Shown: piece by piece, positions 1 through 10,394 of the stretch
Layout of the letters: every line of letters begins with the position of its first letter
Position numbering within the stretch: the first letter of the stretch is position 1
Assembly: GCA_020444175.1 (NCBI GenBank)
Contig: JAHLLM010000005.1
Coordinates: forward strand, 68,210-132,209
Reading direction: 5' to 3'
DNA length: 64,000 nt
Source: Desulfobulbaceae bacterium
Lineage (GTDB): Bacteria > Desulfobacterota > Desulfobulbia > Desulfobulbales > SURF-16
Position numbers and translations under genes: made by a program
Notes under the pieces: model-generated
Told to the model about the DNA's origin: nothing
Database searches by the model: none
The model's input: only the letters and a program-made list of their open reading frames with translations

Positions 1-1
1 T

Positions 2-274
2 ATGGCGGATGTTTCAGACGGGACTCATTCATGCACCGGGCTGGTTTGCAACATTTCCAGGATTGGCATTGGTTTGATGGAGCTTCCTGAAAAAATTATG
101 CATGAGGCGGACAGATTTTCAGTTATTATTAAAAAACAGGGCAGCCATTATCCCATGTATTTGAACCCTCAATGGGTGGATAATACTGGACCAAACCTCA
201 AAATTGGCGGTTTGATTGAGCATGTCCCGGCAGACTGGGAAGATTTTGTTACACGTGGTCTGACTGCCAGGTGA
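2..274 (+). CDS. PilZ-domain protein, C-terminal part (5' truncated by window)
   Basis: NxSxxG motif (CNISRIGIGL) typical of PilZ; ORF runs off the window start. Confidence 0.6.
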   Translation: MADVSDGTHSCTGLVCNISRIGIGLMELPEKIMHEADRFSVIIKKQGSHYPMYLNPQWVDNTGPNLKIGGLIEHVPADWEDFVTRGLTAR

Positions 275-457
275 TTTTTAAAAGAATATTAAGGTTTTTT
301 TTATGTTGGAGTTTGCTTTTCAGAAGGCAGGCTCCTTTTTTTTGTGAGTGAGCGGCGGAGGATTCAATGTTTTGAAAAAAGTTATGACTTCAAGTACCGT
401 TAAATAAAGAGAAACATTTTTTTTTAATTATGCCCCCTTTCACCCAGGGAGAAAAAT

Positions 458-1882
458 GTGGTTGTTATCCTCAAGATAGTTGCATTCCTCATATGGGTTA
501 ACTTCCTGCCTCCTCTTGCCAGTGTGATTTTGGGAAATCGCTTTACCGCGGCAGTTGACGGTGGACTGCTGTTTTTTGACAAACGCCCTCTGCTCGGCAG
601 CAACAAAACAATTCGCGGAATTATTGTCAGCATAGTCGGGGCAACGGCATCCTCACCTCTCTTTGGTCTGCCTTGGGCTTATTCAGCCATAGCCGCCATA
701 TTGGCAATGACCGGCGATCTGATATCAAGTTTTTTCAAACGTCGTTTCAATATTTCCAAAGGCAGCACGGTGCCCGTGCTGGATCAATCTTTTGAGTCAT
801 TTTTACCAGCGCTCTATCTGGGGCATGTTCTTAAGCTGTCCCAAGTACACATACTTCTTGTAGTTTGCTGCTTCGTGCCTGTTTCTTATTACGGTTCGCG
901 TTTCTGGAATTATGTTATTTATCGTCCCTCTGTTAAAAATTATCCCCGTTTGATTCGTTCAACGGTTCGATTTCGTGAATGGCGGGCCTGTCACACTCCA
1001 CTGGCCCGCTGGCAGACGTTGCTTAATCTGACCAGTTTTCTGTCTGATCAGGTTTTTCTGACCTGGTTTTTCAAACTGACCGGATTGTACGAGGAGGGTG
1101 TAAAAAATACGCTAGATATCAAAGTTGAACATGAAACCTTCTGGTTTCCCGATCTGCCGGACAATTTCGACGGATTTCGCGTTCTTCTGCTTACGGATCT
1201 TCATCTGGACGGGCTTCCGGAGCTTACTCTTGAAATCGCCAAAAGGATTCAAACCATTGATGTCGACCTCTGCCTCGTTGGCGGCGATATCCGTATGCAG
1301 ACCTATGGCCCTATAGCACCCAGCCTTCGGCATCTTCGTTGTCTTGTGCCGCACGTGAATGCCCGCCACGGTACACTTGGCGTACTTGGAAACCATGACT
1401 GCATAGAAATGGCACCGGATCTGGAGGAAGCAGGGCTGGTGATGCTTATTAATGATTCGTGGGAGATTGAAAGGAACGGGCAGAAAATCTGGGTGGTGGG
1501 TGTTGACGACCCCCACTACTACAAGATGAATGATGCCCGGATGGGCTACCGGAATGTCCCTGAAAAAGGCTTCTCGCTCTTCCTGGCCCATTCGCCTGAA
1601 GCATATAAGCAGGCTGCAGATTTTCGGGCAAAACTCTATCTTTGCGGACACACCCATGGTGGACAGATTTGTCTGCCCGGAGCAAAACCGCTTTTAACCA
1701 ACAGCAGGGCACCCCGCCATACTGCGGCAGGCCGATGGCAGTTCCGGGGAATGACTGGCTACACAAGCCGTGGGGCAGGAGCATCCAGCGTTCCTCTCCG
1801 TTTCAACTGTCCGGGTGAAATAAGCGTTCTGACCCTGCGGAAAGGAATCGACGAGAATTCAGTTTCCTCTCATGTCGGCTAA
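458..1882 (+). CDS. Fusion: N-terminal CarS/CDP-alcohol cytidylyltransferase-like membrane domain + C-terminal calcineurin-like metallophosphoesterase
   Basis: N-term GSNKTIRG...GDLISSFFKRRFNISKGSTVPVLDQ resembles CarS; C-term DLHLDG, GGDI, GNHD, CGHTHGGQ are metallophosphoesterase motifs; probable GTG start. Confidence 0.75.
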   Translation: MVVILKIVAFLIWVNFLPPLASVILGNRFTAAVDGGLLFFDKRPLLGSNKTIRGIIVSIVGATASSPLFGLPWAYSAIAAILAMTGDLISSFFKRRFNISKGSTVPVLDQSFESFLPALYLGHVLKLSQVHILLVVCCFVPVSYYGSRFWNYVIYRPSVKNYPRLIRSTVRFREWRACHTPLARWQTLLNLTSFLSDQVFLTWFFKLTGLYEEGVKNTLDIKVEHETFWFPDLPDNFDGFRVLLLTDLHLDGLPELTLEIAKRIQTIDVDLCLVGGDIRMQTYGPIAPSLRHLRCLVPHVNARHGTLGVLGNHDCIEMAPDLEEAGLVMLINDSWEIERNGQKIWVVGVDDPHYYKMNDARMGYRNVPEKGFSLFLAHSPEAYKQAADFRAKLYLCGHTHGGQICLPGAKPLLTNSRAPRHTAAGRWQFRGMTGYTSRGAGASSVPLRFNCPGEISVLTLRKGIDENSVSSHVG

Positions 1883-1940
1883 GGCGTTTGTCTTTCCGGT
1901 ATTTGTTGAGTCAGCTGAAGATAAGTGGTGATGATCACGA

Positions 1941-4046
1941 TCAGGTAAAAATATCCTGAAGCGTCTTGACAAGCCTGGTGAAGGTATAGGGTTTGCCGAG
2001 ACACCCTTTGAAACCGTATTGGCTGAAATTTGCCATGACCGGATCGTTTGAATAACCGCTTGAGGCAATTACCCGGGTGTCCGGGTCTATTCGCAGCAGT
2101 TCTTCAACTGCTTCTTTGCCGCCCATGCCTCCGGGGATAGTTAGGTCCATAATGACAGCGTCAAACGGCTGAGCTCTTTCAAGGGCGTGGCGATACTGAT
2201 TTATGGCCTCACAGCCGTCGTGGGCCAGAGCAACATCGCAGCCTATTTCCTGGAGCATGAATGAAGCCACATCCCTGATATCCTTTTCATCATCCATAAT
2301 CAGTATTTTTTTATTCATTTTCTCCAGCTTTTCCGGTGATGATGATTTTTTACATTTTTGCTTTTTGGTCGCTGCCGGCAGGTAGATGTGGAAAGTCGTG
2401 CCGGTTCCGGATTCGGATTCCACTGAGATATGTCCGTTGTGATTCTTGACAATGGAATAACAGGTCGCAAGCCCCAGTCCGCTTCCTTGTTGTTTTGTTG
2501 TAAAATAGGGATCAAAAATTTTTGAGATGTGTTCAACTGAGACACCGCATCCCTGATCACCTACTGAAATAAGGATATAGTGTCCTTCCTGTAAGGGCAG
2601 ATTGCAATCTGGCGAAGTGAGGAAATTGTTTGCGGTTATTGTGATCTGGCCGCCTTCAGGCATGGCCTGGGTGGCATTGAGCAAAAGATTCTGAAATACC
2701 TGGCTGATCTGACCTTCGTCGACTTCGGCACTCCAGAGGTCGTCCGGCAGGAGAAAACGGCAGGCGATGTTGGAACCGTGCAGAAGGAAATCGGTGGTCT
2801 CCTTGATAATGCAGGGAAGGTCAACGCTCTTCCGTACAGGCATTCCCCCTTTGGAAAAGGTGAGCAATTGCTGGGTGAGGTCTTGGGCACGGCAAGATGC
2901 TTTTTTTGCGTTTGTCAAATATCTATGGAGCTTTTTGTCTTGGTTGGCGAGTCTTCCGGCAAGGGAGATATTGCCGAGGATCCCGGTAAGTAGATTGTTG
3001 AAATCATGGGCAATGCCGCCGGCAAGGATTGCAATGGATTCAAGTTTCTGCGCCTTGAGCAGTTCCTGTTCCATCTTTTGTCGTTCCGTGAGATCGCGAC
3101 CAATTGCAATGATAAGGGGTTGGGCGTCAAGAGGATTTTGTACCAGAGCTGCGGAATATTCGAAAGGAATTTGCTGGCGGTCCTTGGATATAAGTGATAA
3201 CTCCACAGATGCTTTTCCATGTCGTTTTAATAAGTCAATAACCGCAGCGGCTTTATTCTTTTCTTCTGCAGAATAATAAAAATCAGGTGCCTTGTTTGAG
3301 GCGATTTCCTGATCCGTGTAACCACTTATTTTGTTGAATATCTTATTCCAGCGCCTGGCACGTCCGGTATCAGCTTCAAAAACAAAAAAGGTGTCGCTGA
3401 GGGCGTTTATCAAGGTTTCCATGAAGTTTTGCTCGGCCTTTAGGGTTGATTCCGCCTCCTGAAGCTGTTTGAAAAGCTGGGCATTGAGAATTGCCGATCC
3501 GACATGGGCGCCAATTGCCGCAATCAGGGAAATTTCCTGCTCGCGTAAAATCTCCGGCTTACGGGTCAGGATGTTCATGACGCCGATGATTTCATCACCC
3601 GCATAAAGGGGGACCCCGATAAAGGAATTGAACTTTTCATTTGCCACTATTTGGCGTGCTATGCGTGGATCATGGGATGAGTCTTCCTGTATGTATATCG
3701 GTTCCCCTGTCTGGGCGATAATACCCGTCAGCCCCTCGCCATGCCTGATATTTTTGTTGCGAAAATCGGCCACGAACTCCTCAGACAGGCCAAGAGAGGC
3801 ACCCCATTTGAAAAGTCTTGATTTCGGATCCTTGAGAAATATCATGCCAACAGAAGCGCCTGCCGCCTCTGTCGTTCCTTTAAGGATTCTTTGCAGCACG
3901 ACATCCAGATTGGGCGAGGAGGTGGCGAGCAGTCCGAGTTCCTTGACGGCTTTCAGTCTCTTTTGGGACAACAGCAGTTCTTCTTCTTTTTGATCTGTCG
4001 TTTGTTGCTGAGATTTTTCATGGGGAAGTTGATCATTCATAGGCAT
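1941..4046 (-). CDS. Hybrid sensor histidine kinase: GAF-PAS-HisKA-HATPase-REC
   Basis: GAF region, GGIAHDFNNLLTGILGN H-box, GQGSGLGLATCYSIV-type ATPase region, C-terminal receiver (ILIMDDEKDIRDV...VIMDLTIPGGMGG). Confidence 0.88.
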   Translation of the reverse strand: MPMNDQLPHEKSQQQTTDQKEEELLLSQKRLKAVKELGLLATSSPNLDVVLQRILKGTTEAAGASVGMIFLKDPKSRLFKWGASLGLSEEFVADFRNKNIRHGEGLTGIIAQTGEPIYIQEDSSHDPRIARQIVANEKFNSFIGVPLYAGDEIIGVMNILTRKPEILREQEISLIAAIGAHVGSAILNAQLFKQLQEAESTLKAEQNFMETLINALSDTFFVFEADTGRARRWNKIFNKISGYTDQEIASNKAPDFYYSAEEKNKAAAVIDLLKRHGKASVELSLISKDRQQIPFEYSAALVQNPLDAQPLIIAIGRDLTERQKMEQELLKAQKLESIAILAGGIAHDFNNLLTGILGNISLAGRLANQDKKLHRYLTNAKKASCRAQDLTQQLLTFSKGGMPVRKSVDLPCIIKETTDFLLHGSNIACRFLLPDDLWSAEVDEGQISQVFQNLLLNATQAMPEGGQITITANNFLTSPDCNLPLQEGHYILISVGDQGCGVSVEHISKIFDPYFTTKQQGSGLGLATCYSIVKNHNGHISVESESGTGTTFHIYLPAATKKQKCKKSSSPEKLEKMNKKILIMDDEKDIRDVASFMLQEIGCDVALAHDGCEAINQYRHALERAQPFDAVIMDLTIPGGMGGKEAVEELLRIDPDTRVIASSGYSNDPVMANFSQYGFKGCLGKPYTFTRLVKTLQDIFT

Positions 4047-4212
4047 ACATTTCCTGGCAACAAAAAAGGTTTTCCGGCAGATTTAATTTCTTTTTCAAGT
4101 CTCATGAACATGTTTTAAGGGTCTGCGATTTATTCTGTAGCTTAATTTATTTACTGATTCTCATGACAGACATGGGAAAGGTCGAAGTAAAAAATATACG
4201 GCTTAGACATTA

Positions 4213-4932
4213 TTAGTGACCTGCATTAAGGCAATCAGCAAAATCAAGAAAAACGCACACTGTTTTGAACAGGAGAAAAAAGCTCCAAAGCAATAAGGCT
4301 GTCAGTATCCCACGGCGAACCCACAGTTTAAAAGAGGCTCGACGGTTTTCAACTTGTTCCTTGATAATCTGCCGGTCCATTGCTTCCAGCTTCTTCGCCT
4401 CAGCTTCCCTGATCAGGCTTTCCATTTGAAAAGAATAACCGGAAGAGTTCTGGCTTGCCAGTTTTGCCATGGTCTCGTCAAGAGACAGATCCAGTATGCG
4501 ATAAACAAATTCTTCTATGACCTGATAACTTGTTGATTTCAGAGTCATGAATCTCAAACCTAAGCCTATTTGGCGGTCATTGCGCCTGACTTCACGTACT
4601 ACTTCCGCTCCAACGCTGATAGGGGGGAGATGTTTGAGATTAGGGAGGTTAAACGTTAATTTTAATGGAGATCCAGGTTCGATTGATTCCTGGGTCCGGA
4701 GCAACATGCCGGTGGAGCTGATGTTCTGGGAGGTGTCCTCGTACCATTGACTGCTGCCGGCAATGCTCCATTTTATTTTTGTTCCCATGGGAGCCCGATG
4801 TGCTCCGCGCAATTCATTGGCTTCAGTCATGTGTTTAGGGGTGTCCTCTTTGTCAATCACAGCTGATATGATTTTTTTTATAGATGAATAATGATTTCTG
4901 GAAAAATTGGAGAAATTATCATTAAATAGCAA
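4213..4932 (-). CDS. PilZ-domain protein with C-terminal TM segment
   Basis: RGAHR (RxxxR) and NISSTG (NxSxxG) PilZ motifs; hydrophobic GILTALLLWSFFLLF near C-terminus. Confidence 0.75.
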   Translation of the reverse strand: MLFNDNFSNFSRNHYSSIKKIISAVIDKEDTPKHMTEANELRGAHRAPMGTKIKWSIAGSSQWYEDTSQNISSTGMLLRTQESIEPGSPLKLTFNLPNLKHLPPISVGAEVVREVRRNDRQIGLGLRFMTLKSTSYQVIEEFVYRILDLSLDETMAKLASQNSSGYSFQMESLIREAEAKKLEAMDRQIIKEQVENRRASFKLWVRRGILTALLLWSFFLLFKTVCVFLDFADCLNAGH

Positions 4933-5056
4933 GAGCTACTCTAAGGTAATACAAAACAGCTCGACTTCCAAAGCGGCACTTTGTCGCACCATGTGGTAAA
5001 TTGGGAAAAAAATTTTTTCTCTCCATTTAAACTGGGCGATGGTGAAGGTTTTTGGG

Positions 5057-5077
5057 CCAAAACACGAAGTGTTTTGG
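5057..5077. repeat. Small perfect hairpin CCAAAACAC-gaa-GTGTTTTGG
   Basis: 9-bp arms 5057-5065 and 5069-5077 read directly. Confidence 0.6.
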
Positions 5078-5454
5078 TGTGTTAACTTTTTGAAAACACA
5101 TGAAATGTTGTTGGCGTATTGTTTTCTGGAAAGATATCTGCCTCGAAAACCATGGATGGTTTTTTTTGAGTAATCGTGTGAAAAAAGTCACTTTATCTTT
5201 CTCATGGAGTATTGAACTCCTTTCAATCATCCACTTTCCTTATGGTGGACTGCTTGAAAATAGTTGCATGAGAGTGATTAAAGAAGTAGGTTGCGAGGTT
5301 GTTTTAGGCTACTCTTTTTGGCGGTTTCGTAAAAGTCGCTCAAGTCCCGCTGCCGCATGTGAAATTTGTTAAGGAAACGTCGGCGGGTGGACTGCTTCCG
5401 AGCTTTGGGACTCCGTCATAATTTCAATTTGTTGATTTTATTTAGGGGATAAAA

Positions 5455-6618
5455 ATGTCGAATTATCTTTTTACATCTGAATCAGTTTCTGAAGGGCATC
5501 CCGATAAGGTTGCCGATCAGATTTCTGATGCCGTTCTTGATGCAATCCTGACACAGGATAAGAATTCTCGTGTTGCCTGTGAAACTATGGTGAATACCGG
5601 TATGGCCATTGTTTCAGGAGAAATAACAACAACCGCCTGGGTTGATATTCCCCAGATCGTAAGGGATACAATAAAGGAAATCGGCTATAATTCCTCAGAA
5701 ATGGGTTTTGACTTCCAGTCATGTGCGGTTCTGACAAGTATAGATAAGCAGTCTGCTGATATCGCCGTGGGGGTAAATGAAGGCAGCGGACTTGATCTTG
5801 ATCAGGGGGCGGGCGACCAGGGACTGATGTTTGGTTATGCCTGCAATGAAACCAAGGTGTTGATGCCCATGCCCATTACCTATGCGCACAGGTTAACAAA
5901 ACGCCAGGCCGAGGTACGGAAAACAGGTCGTCTTCCCTGGTTGCGTCCGGATGCCAAAAGCCAGGTTACCATTGAATACGAGGATAATTTCCCCAAGAGA
6001 ATTGAGGCTGTTGTTCTTTCCACCCAGCATGATGCCATCGTTGATTACGAGGATCTGAAAGAGGGGGTTATGGAGGAAATCATTAAACCGGTGCTGCCGG
6101 AAGTAATGATTGATTCCAAGACAAAGTTTTTCATTAACCCCACGGGGCGCTTTGTAATCGGTGGTCCTGTCGGCGACTGTGGTGTTACTGGTCGAAAAAT
6201 CATAGTTGATACCTATGGCGGCATGGGGTCCCATGGCGGCGGTGCTTTCTCGGGTAAAGATCCATCCAAGGTTGACCGCTCATCTTCCTATATGGGGCGC
6301 TATGTGGCAAAAAATCTTGTTGCGGCCGGGCTTGCCGATAAGCTGGAAATTCAGGTAGCCTATGCAATCGGTATCTCGAAACCCTTGTCTATAAATATAA
6401 ATACCTTTGGTACCGGCAAAATCAGTGAGCAAAGGATAAAGGAGCTGGTTGTCGAGCATTTTGATTTACGGCCCAAAGCGATCATCCAGCAGCTGGATCT
6501 TTTACGTCCAATTTATCACAAGACCGCATCGTATGGCCATTTTGGCAGGGAACGTGCCGAGTTTACCTGGGAAAAGGTCGATCGTGCTGAAGAGCTGCGT
6601 ATTGCAGCAGGAATATAA
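5455..6618 (+). CDS. metK: S-adenosylmethionine synthetase
   Basis: [51 protein letters not shown] signatures; full length. Confidence 0.98.
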   Translation: MSNYLFTSESVSEGHPDKVADQISDAVLDAILTQDKNSRVACETMVNTGMAIVSGEITTTAWVDIPQIVRDTIKEIGYNSSEMGFDFQSCAVLTSIDKQSADIAVGVNEGSGLDLDQGAGDQGLMFGYACNETKVLMPMPITYAHRLTKRQAEVRKTGRLPWLRPDAKSQVTIEYEDNFPKRIEAVVLSTQHDAIVDYEDLKEGVMEEIIKPVLPEVMIDSKTKFFINPTGRFVIGGPVGDCGVTGRKIIVDTYGGMGSHGGGAFSGKDPSKVDRSSSYMGRYVAKNLVAAGLADKLEIQVAYAIGISKPLSININTFGTGKISEQRIKELVVEHFDLRPKAIIQQLDLLRPIYHKTASYGHFGRERAEFTWEKVDRAEELRIAAGI

Positions 6619-6732
6619 TATTTTAAGAAGAACTAAACCTCCGCATGTTTTAGATCTCTTTATAGAGGCTACTGAAAAGAGTCCAGGGGTGCTGGACCAG
6701 GAGTGACGGTTTTTTTTAATAAGGAGTTTTAA

Positions 6733-8028
6733 ATGAGTGAATTTAGTGATTATAAAGTAGCGGATATCGGACTTGCCGAATGGGGCCGTAAAGAGGTGGC
6801 CATTGCTGAAACGGAAATGCCTGGACTGATGGCGGTCCGAGAGGAATATGCAGACCAGAAGCCCCTCAAAGGAGCTCGAATAGCAGGCTGCCTGCATATG
6901 ACGATCCAGACCGCTGTTCTTATGGAAACCCTGGTTGAGCTGGGAGCTGAAGTTCGCTGGTCTTCTTGCAATATTTTTTCCACTCAGGACCATGCCGCAT
7001 CGGCCATGGCAGCAGCCGAGATTCCTGTTTTTGCCTGGAAGGGCGAAACTGAAGAGGAATTCTGGTGGTGCATTGATCAGACTATCTTTGGCCCTGATGG
7101 CTGGCGGCCGAACATGATTCTTGACGACGGCGGAGATTTGACCCTGATCATGCATGAGAAATATGCCGATCTCATGAAAGACGTGAAGGGGATCAGTGAA
7201 GAGACCACCACCGGTGTGCACAGACTCAATGAAATGATGCGTGACGAGAAACTTCTGGCTCCTGCTTTTAATGTCAATGACTCTGTTACCAAATCAAAAT
7301 TTGATAATCTTTATGGCTGCCGCGAATCCCTGATTGACGGTATCAAACGGGCAACAGATGTTATGATTGCCGGTAAAACAGCGGTTGTCTGCGGCTATGG
7401 CGACGTTGGTAAAGGTTGTGCCCAGGCCTTGCGCGGCATGGGAGCCACTGTTCTGGTCACGGAAATTGATCCCATATGCGCTCTGCAGGCAACCATGGAA
7501 GGCTACCGGGTCATGACAATGGAAGAGGCGGCTCCGATGGGTGAGATTTTTGTAACCTGCACAGGTAATCTCAGCGTCATTACCCGGGCTCATATGGAAG
7601 TCATGAAGGATCAGTCAATTGTCTGCAACATTGGCCATTTTGACAGTGAGATTGACATTGCCTCGATTCGTGATCTGCCATGGGAAAATATCAAGCCCCA
7701 GGTTGACCACGTTATTTTTCCTGACGGCAAACGCCTCATCGTGCTGGCGGAAGGGCGTCTTGTCAATCTTGGCTGCGCCACCGGGCACCCCAGTTTTGTC
7801 ATGAGCAATTCGTTCACCAATCAGGTTATGGCCCAGATTGAACTCTGGCAGAATCCTGGAAAGTTCGAAAATAAAGTCTACTTCCTGCCGAAGCATCTCG
7901 ATGAGAAGGTTGCCCGTCTCCATCTTGGTAAGATCGGCGCTCATCTGACCACCCTGTCTGCAAAACAGGCTGACTATATAGGCGTATCCGTCGATGGACC
8001 CTATAAACCAGAGTACTACCGTTATTAA
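6733..8028 (+). CDS. ahcY: Adenosylhomocysteinase
   Basis: [39 protein letters not shown]-terminal [10 protein letters not shown]. Confidence 0.98.
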   Translation: MSEFSDYKVADIGLAEWGRKEVAIAETEMPGLMAVREEYADQKPLKGARIAGCLHMTIQTAVLMETLVELGAEVRWSSCNIFSTQDHAASAMAAAEIPVFAWKGETEEEFWWCIDQTIFGPDGWRPNMILDDGGDLTLIMHEKYADLMKDVKGISEETTTGVHRLNEMMRDEKLLAPAFNVNDSVTKSKFDNLYGCRESLIDGIKRATDVMIAGKTAVVCGYGDVGKGCAQALRGMGATVLVTEIDPICALQATMEGYRVMTMEEAAPMGEIFVTCTGNLSVITRAHMEVMKDQSIVCNIGHFDSEIDIASIRDLPWENIKPQVDHVIFPDGKRLIVLAEGRLVNLGCATGHPSFVMSNSFTNQVMAQIELWQNPGKFENKVYFLPKHLDEKVARLHLGKIGAHLTTLSAKQADYIGVSVDGPYKPEYYRY

Positions 8029-8052
8029 TTAGTGATTTAAAAATTGCTCTTC

Positions 8053-8126
8053 AACCACGAAGGACACGAAGAGCACGAAGATTTCGTTTTAAATTTTACT
8101 TCGTGCTCTTCGTGTCCTTCGTGGTT
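8053..8126. repeat. Perfect 28-bp inverted repeat AACCACGAAGGACACGAAGAGCACGAAG with 18-nt loop
   Basis: Arms 8053-8080 and 8099-8126 are exact reverse complements. Confidence 0.95.
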
Positions 8127-8134
8127 TACAGTTT

Positions 8135-9166
8135 TTGACCACAAACCTATCTAAAGATACCATGACCTCTAATCTCCCTGATTTTATCTCCTATTTTCTT
8201 GATCCCAGCCATTTCGATCATCCGGTGCAAAAGGTTGACCTCGTTCAGACCCATATTTCTTACGTGCTCCTTGCCGGTGATTTTGTCTATAAGTTTAAAA
8301 AACCTGTTGATTTCGGGTTTCTGGATTTTACGACACTGGAAAAACGATCCCATTACTGCAAGCAGGAACTTGCCTTGAACAGCCGCCTCTGCCCTGATAT
8401 TTATCTTGAGGTGGTATCCGTTTGTAGAGACAATTCCGGATTTCGTTTGAATGGCCAGGGGGAGCCCCTGGAGTACGGGGTGAAAATGAAGATGATGCCC
8501 CTGGAGCGGATGATGGGAAAAGTCATCGAAAACGGTGAGCTGAACCGCGATCATATAAGGCAGATAGTTGCAACCCTGGTGCCTTTTTATGACAAGGCTG
8601 CCGGCGGAGATGCGTTGGCCGGTTTTGGTACGGCGGAGGCCGTCAGTGTCAATGTGATTGAAAATTTTGATCAGACCAGAGGATTCATCGGTAAAGGTGC
8701 TCTGTCCCAGAAACAGTTTGATGATATCAGTGCATTTTCAAAGGCATTTCTGCAAAATGAGGGGCTTTTTCTGGAGCGCAGTAAAACCAGAGTAAAAGAT
8801 TGTCACGGAGATCTTTATTCCGCCAATATCTGTCTTGCTGATAAGATCTATATTTTTGACTGCATCGAATTCAACGAGAGGTTCCGCTTTTGCGATGTGG
8901 CAAGTGATATCTCCTTTCTGGCAATGGATCTCGATTTTCACGGCCTGACCAATCTTTCCGAGTTTTTTATTAGTAGTTTTGTTGAGGCAAGCGGGGATAG
9001 CGGTTTACTGGAGGTTCTGCCCTTTTATAAGTGTTACAGAGCCTATGTCCGCGGCAAGATAGGTCTTTTTACGGCCCACGCCCCGGAGGTGGATGAGGCA
9101 ACCAGAGAGCAGTCCCTGGCAATGGCTGAAAAATATTTTCTTCTTGCCGAAAGATATGCCTCCTAG
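8135..9166 (+). CDS. Aminoglycoside-phosphotransferase-like kinase (COG2187-type); true start may be 8162
   Basis: VKDCHGDLYSANICL...IFDCIEFNERFRFCDVASDISFLAMDLD resembles APH-type kinase catalytic motifs. Confidence 0.75.
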   Translation: MTTNLSKDTMTSNLPDFISYFLDPSHFDHPVQKVDLVQTHISYVLLAGDFVYKFKKPVDFGFLDFTTLEKRSHYCKQELALNSRLCPDIYLEVVSVCRDNSGFRLNGQGEPLEYGVKMKMMPLERMMGKVIENGELNRDHIRQIVATLVPFYDKAAGGDALAGFGTAEAVSVNVIENFDQTRGFIGKGALSQKQFDDISAFSKAFLQNEGLFLERSKTRVKDCHGDLYSANICLADKIYIFDCIEFNERFRFCDVASDISFLAMDLDFHGLTNLSEFFISSFVEASGDSGLLEVLPFYKCYRAYVRGKIGLFTAHAPEVDEATREQSLAMAEKYFLLAERYAS

Positions 9167-9719
9167 GCTCTATGTTTTCATGGGCCTTATTGCAAGCGGC
9201 AAAAGTACACTTGCCCAGGCCTTTGCCAAGGAGTTTTCATTTCCTTATTACAACAGTGATGTTGTTCGTAAAGAATTGGCGGGCAAGTCTCCGAGTTCCC
9301 GCCAGGGAGCAGGACTCAATCAAGGGATTTACACTCCTGAATTTTCCAGGCTGACTTACGAGGCCCTGCTTGATCATGCAAGCCGGGAGCTGGCATCAAT
9401 GCGCTCCGTTGTGCTTGACGGATCGTACCAGAGCCGCAGTGAAAGACAGCGTATTATTGATTGCGCAACACGCTGTAAGGCTTTTTTTTCTTTCATACTC
9501 TGTCAGTGCGATGATGATGAAACCCGCAGACGTCTGGAGAAACGCTCCCTGGACCCAAATGCAGTTTCAGACGGCACATGGCAGATCTATCAGCGCCAGA
9601 GAGAATCATTCCACTATCCCGACGAAATTGATCCCCTGAATTTCTATTTGATTGACACTGCTAAACCTATCCCTGAACTCACAGAGGAACTCCGGCGACA
9701 TTTTTCCCTGCCTCAATAA
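9156..9719 (+). CDS. P-loop kinase (AAA_33 / COG0645-like)
   Basis: MPPRLYVFMGLIASGKSTLAQAFAKEF Walker A at N-term; start overlaps preceding stop by 11 nt. Confidence 0.75.
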   Translation: MPPRLYVFMGLIASGKSTLAQAFAKEFSFPYYNSDVVRKELAGKSPSSRQGAGLNQGIYTPEFSRLTYEALLDHASRELASMRSVVLDGSYQSRSERQRIIDCATRCKAFFSFILCQCDDDETRRRLEKRSLDPNAVSDGTWQIYQRQRESFHYPDEIDPLNFYLIDTAKPIPELTEELRRHFSLPQ

Positions 9720-9759
9720 AAAATTTCTCGTTTTTCCCACATAAGCCAATAAACTTTCT

Positions 9760-9808
9760 CAGCCCTCAGCCCTCAGCCCTCAGCCCTCAGCCCTCAGCCC
9801 TCAGCCCT
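9760..9808. repeat. Tandem heptamer CAGCCCT x7
   Basis: Seven consecutive exact 7-bp copies. Confidence 0.98.
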
Positions 9809-9919
9809 TGCAATTTAAAAAAAATCCATTATCGTTAAATTTTTCTGCTATAATTTTAAAGAGATAGCTTCAGGATCTTCTTTGAGACTCGATTTTTTTA
9901 TTACGCAAAAGGTATTTTA

Positions 9920-10261
9920 ATGTCTGTAAAGAATGTACAGAGTGAGAACGGCAGTGGTCAATTCGGTGCCAAAACCACGGGGAAAGCTGATAAAAACGGT
10001 TATTGGAAGGCTAAAAGTGAAATGGAGAAAAAGGGGAAAAAATTCTTCAGCCAGACCATTTTCTATGACTGGTGCAAGGCATGCGGCATCTGTATAGCTT
10101 TTTGCCCCCAGAATGTCTTTACACGGAGCGAGACAGGGAAGCCTCTGGTTGAAAATTCCGATGAGTGCATAGGCTGCCGGTTCTGTGAATTGCACTGTCC
10201 CGATTTTGCCATCACAATCAGCAGCCGTTACCTTGACCGCAGGAAAGACGATGAGGAGTAA
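9920..10261 (+). CDS. korD: 4Fe-4S ferredoxin, delta subunit of 2-oxoacid:acceptor oxidoreductase
   Basis: CKACGICIAFCPQNVF and CIGCRFCELHCPDFAI; first gene of a kor-type cluster. Confidence 0.85.
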   Translation: MSVKNVQSENGSGQFGAKTTGKADKNGYWKAKSEMEKKGKKFFSQTIFYDWCKACGICIAFCPQNVFTRSETGKPLVENSDECIGCRFCELHCPDFAITISSRYLDRRKDDEE

Positions 10262-10394
10262 AAGGTTCCCGTCATCGTGGGGCGTGCTGCAAGCCTGATA
10301 GATCGGTAAAAAATTATGAAACGTGACATGCGTCAGGAATAGGCGTGTCACGGAGGCAGTTGTGTCTGGTGGATACGAGGGCAAGGAGAATGTT

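Noticed and set aside
1112-1657. 181-aa minus-strand ORF opposite the phosphoesterase domain
   Set aside because: Antisense to conserved catalytic motifs; no family recognised
6619-6732. SAH riboswitch between metK and ahcY
   Set aside because: Searched by eye for the SAH riboswitch core (CGAGGAGCG...GCCAGGCUCGG-like) and did not find it in the 114-nt spacer
6502-7221. 239-aa minus-strand ORF across metK end and ahcY start
   Set aside because: Antisense to two housekeeping genes; no domain motifs
9760-9808. Possible CRISPR array
   Set aside because: Contiguous 7-mers without spacers; a simple tandem repeat
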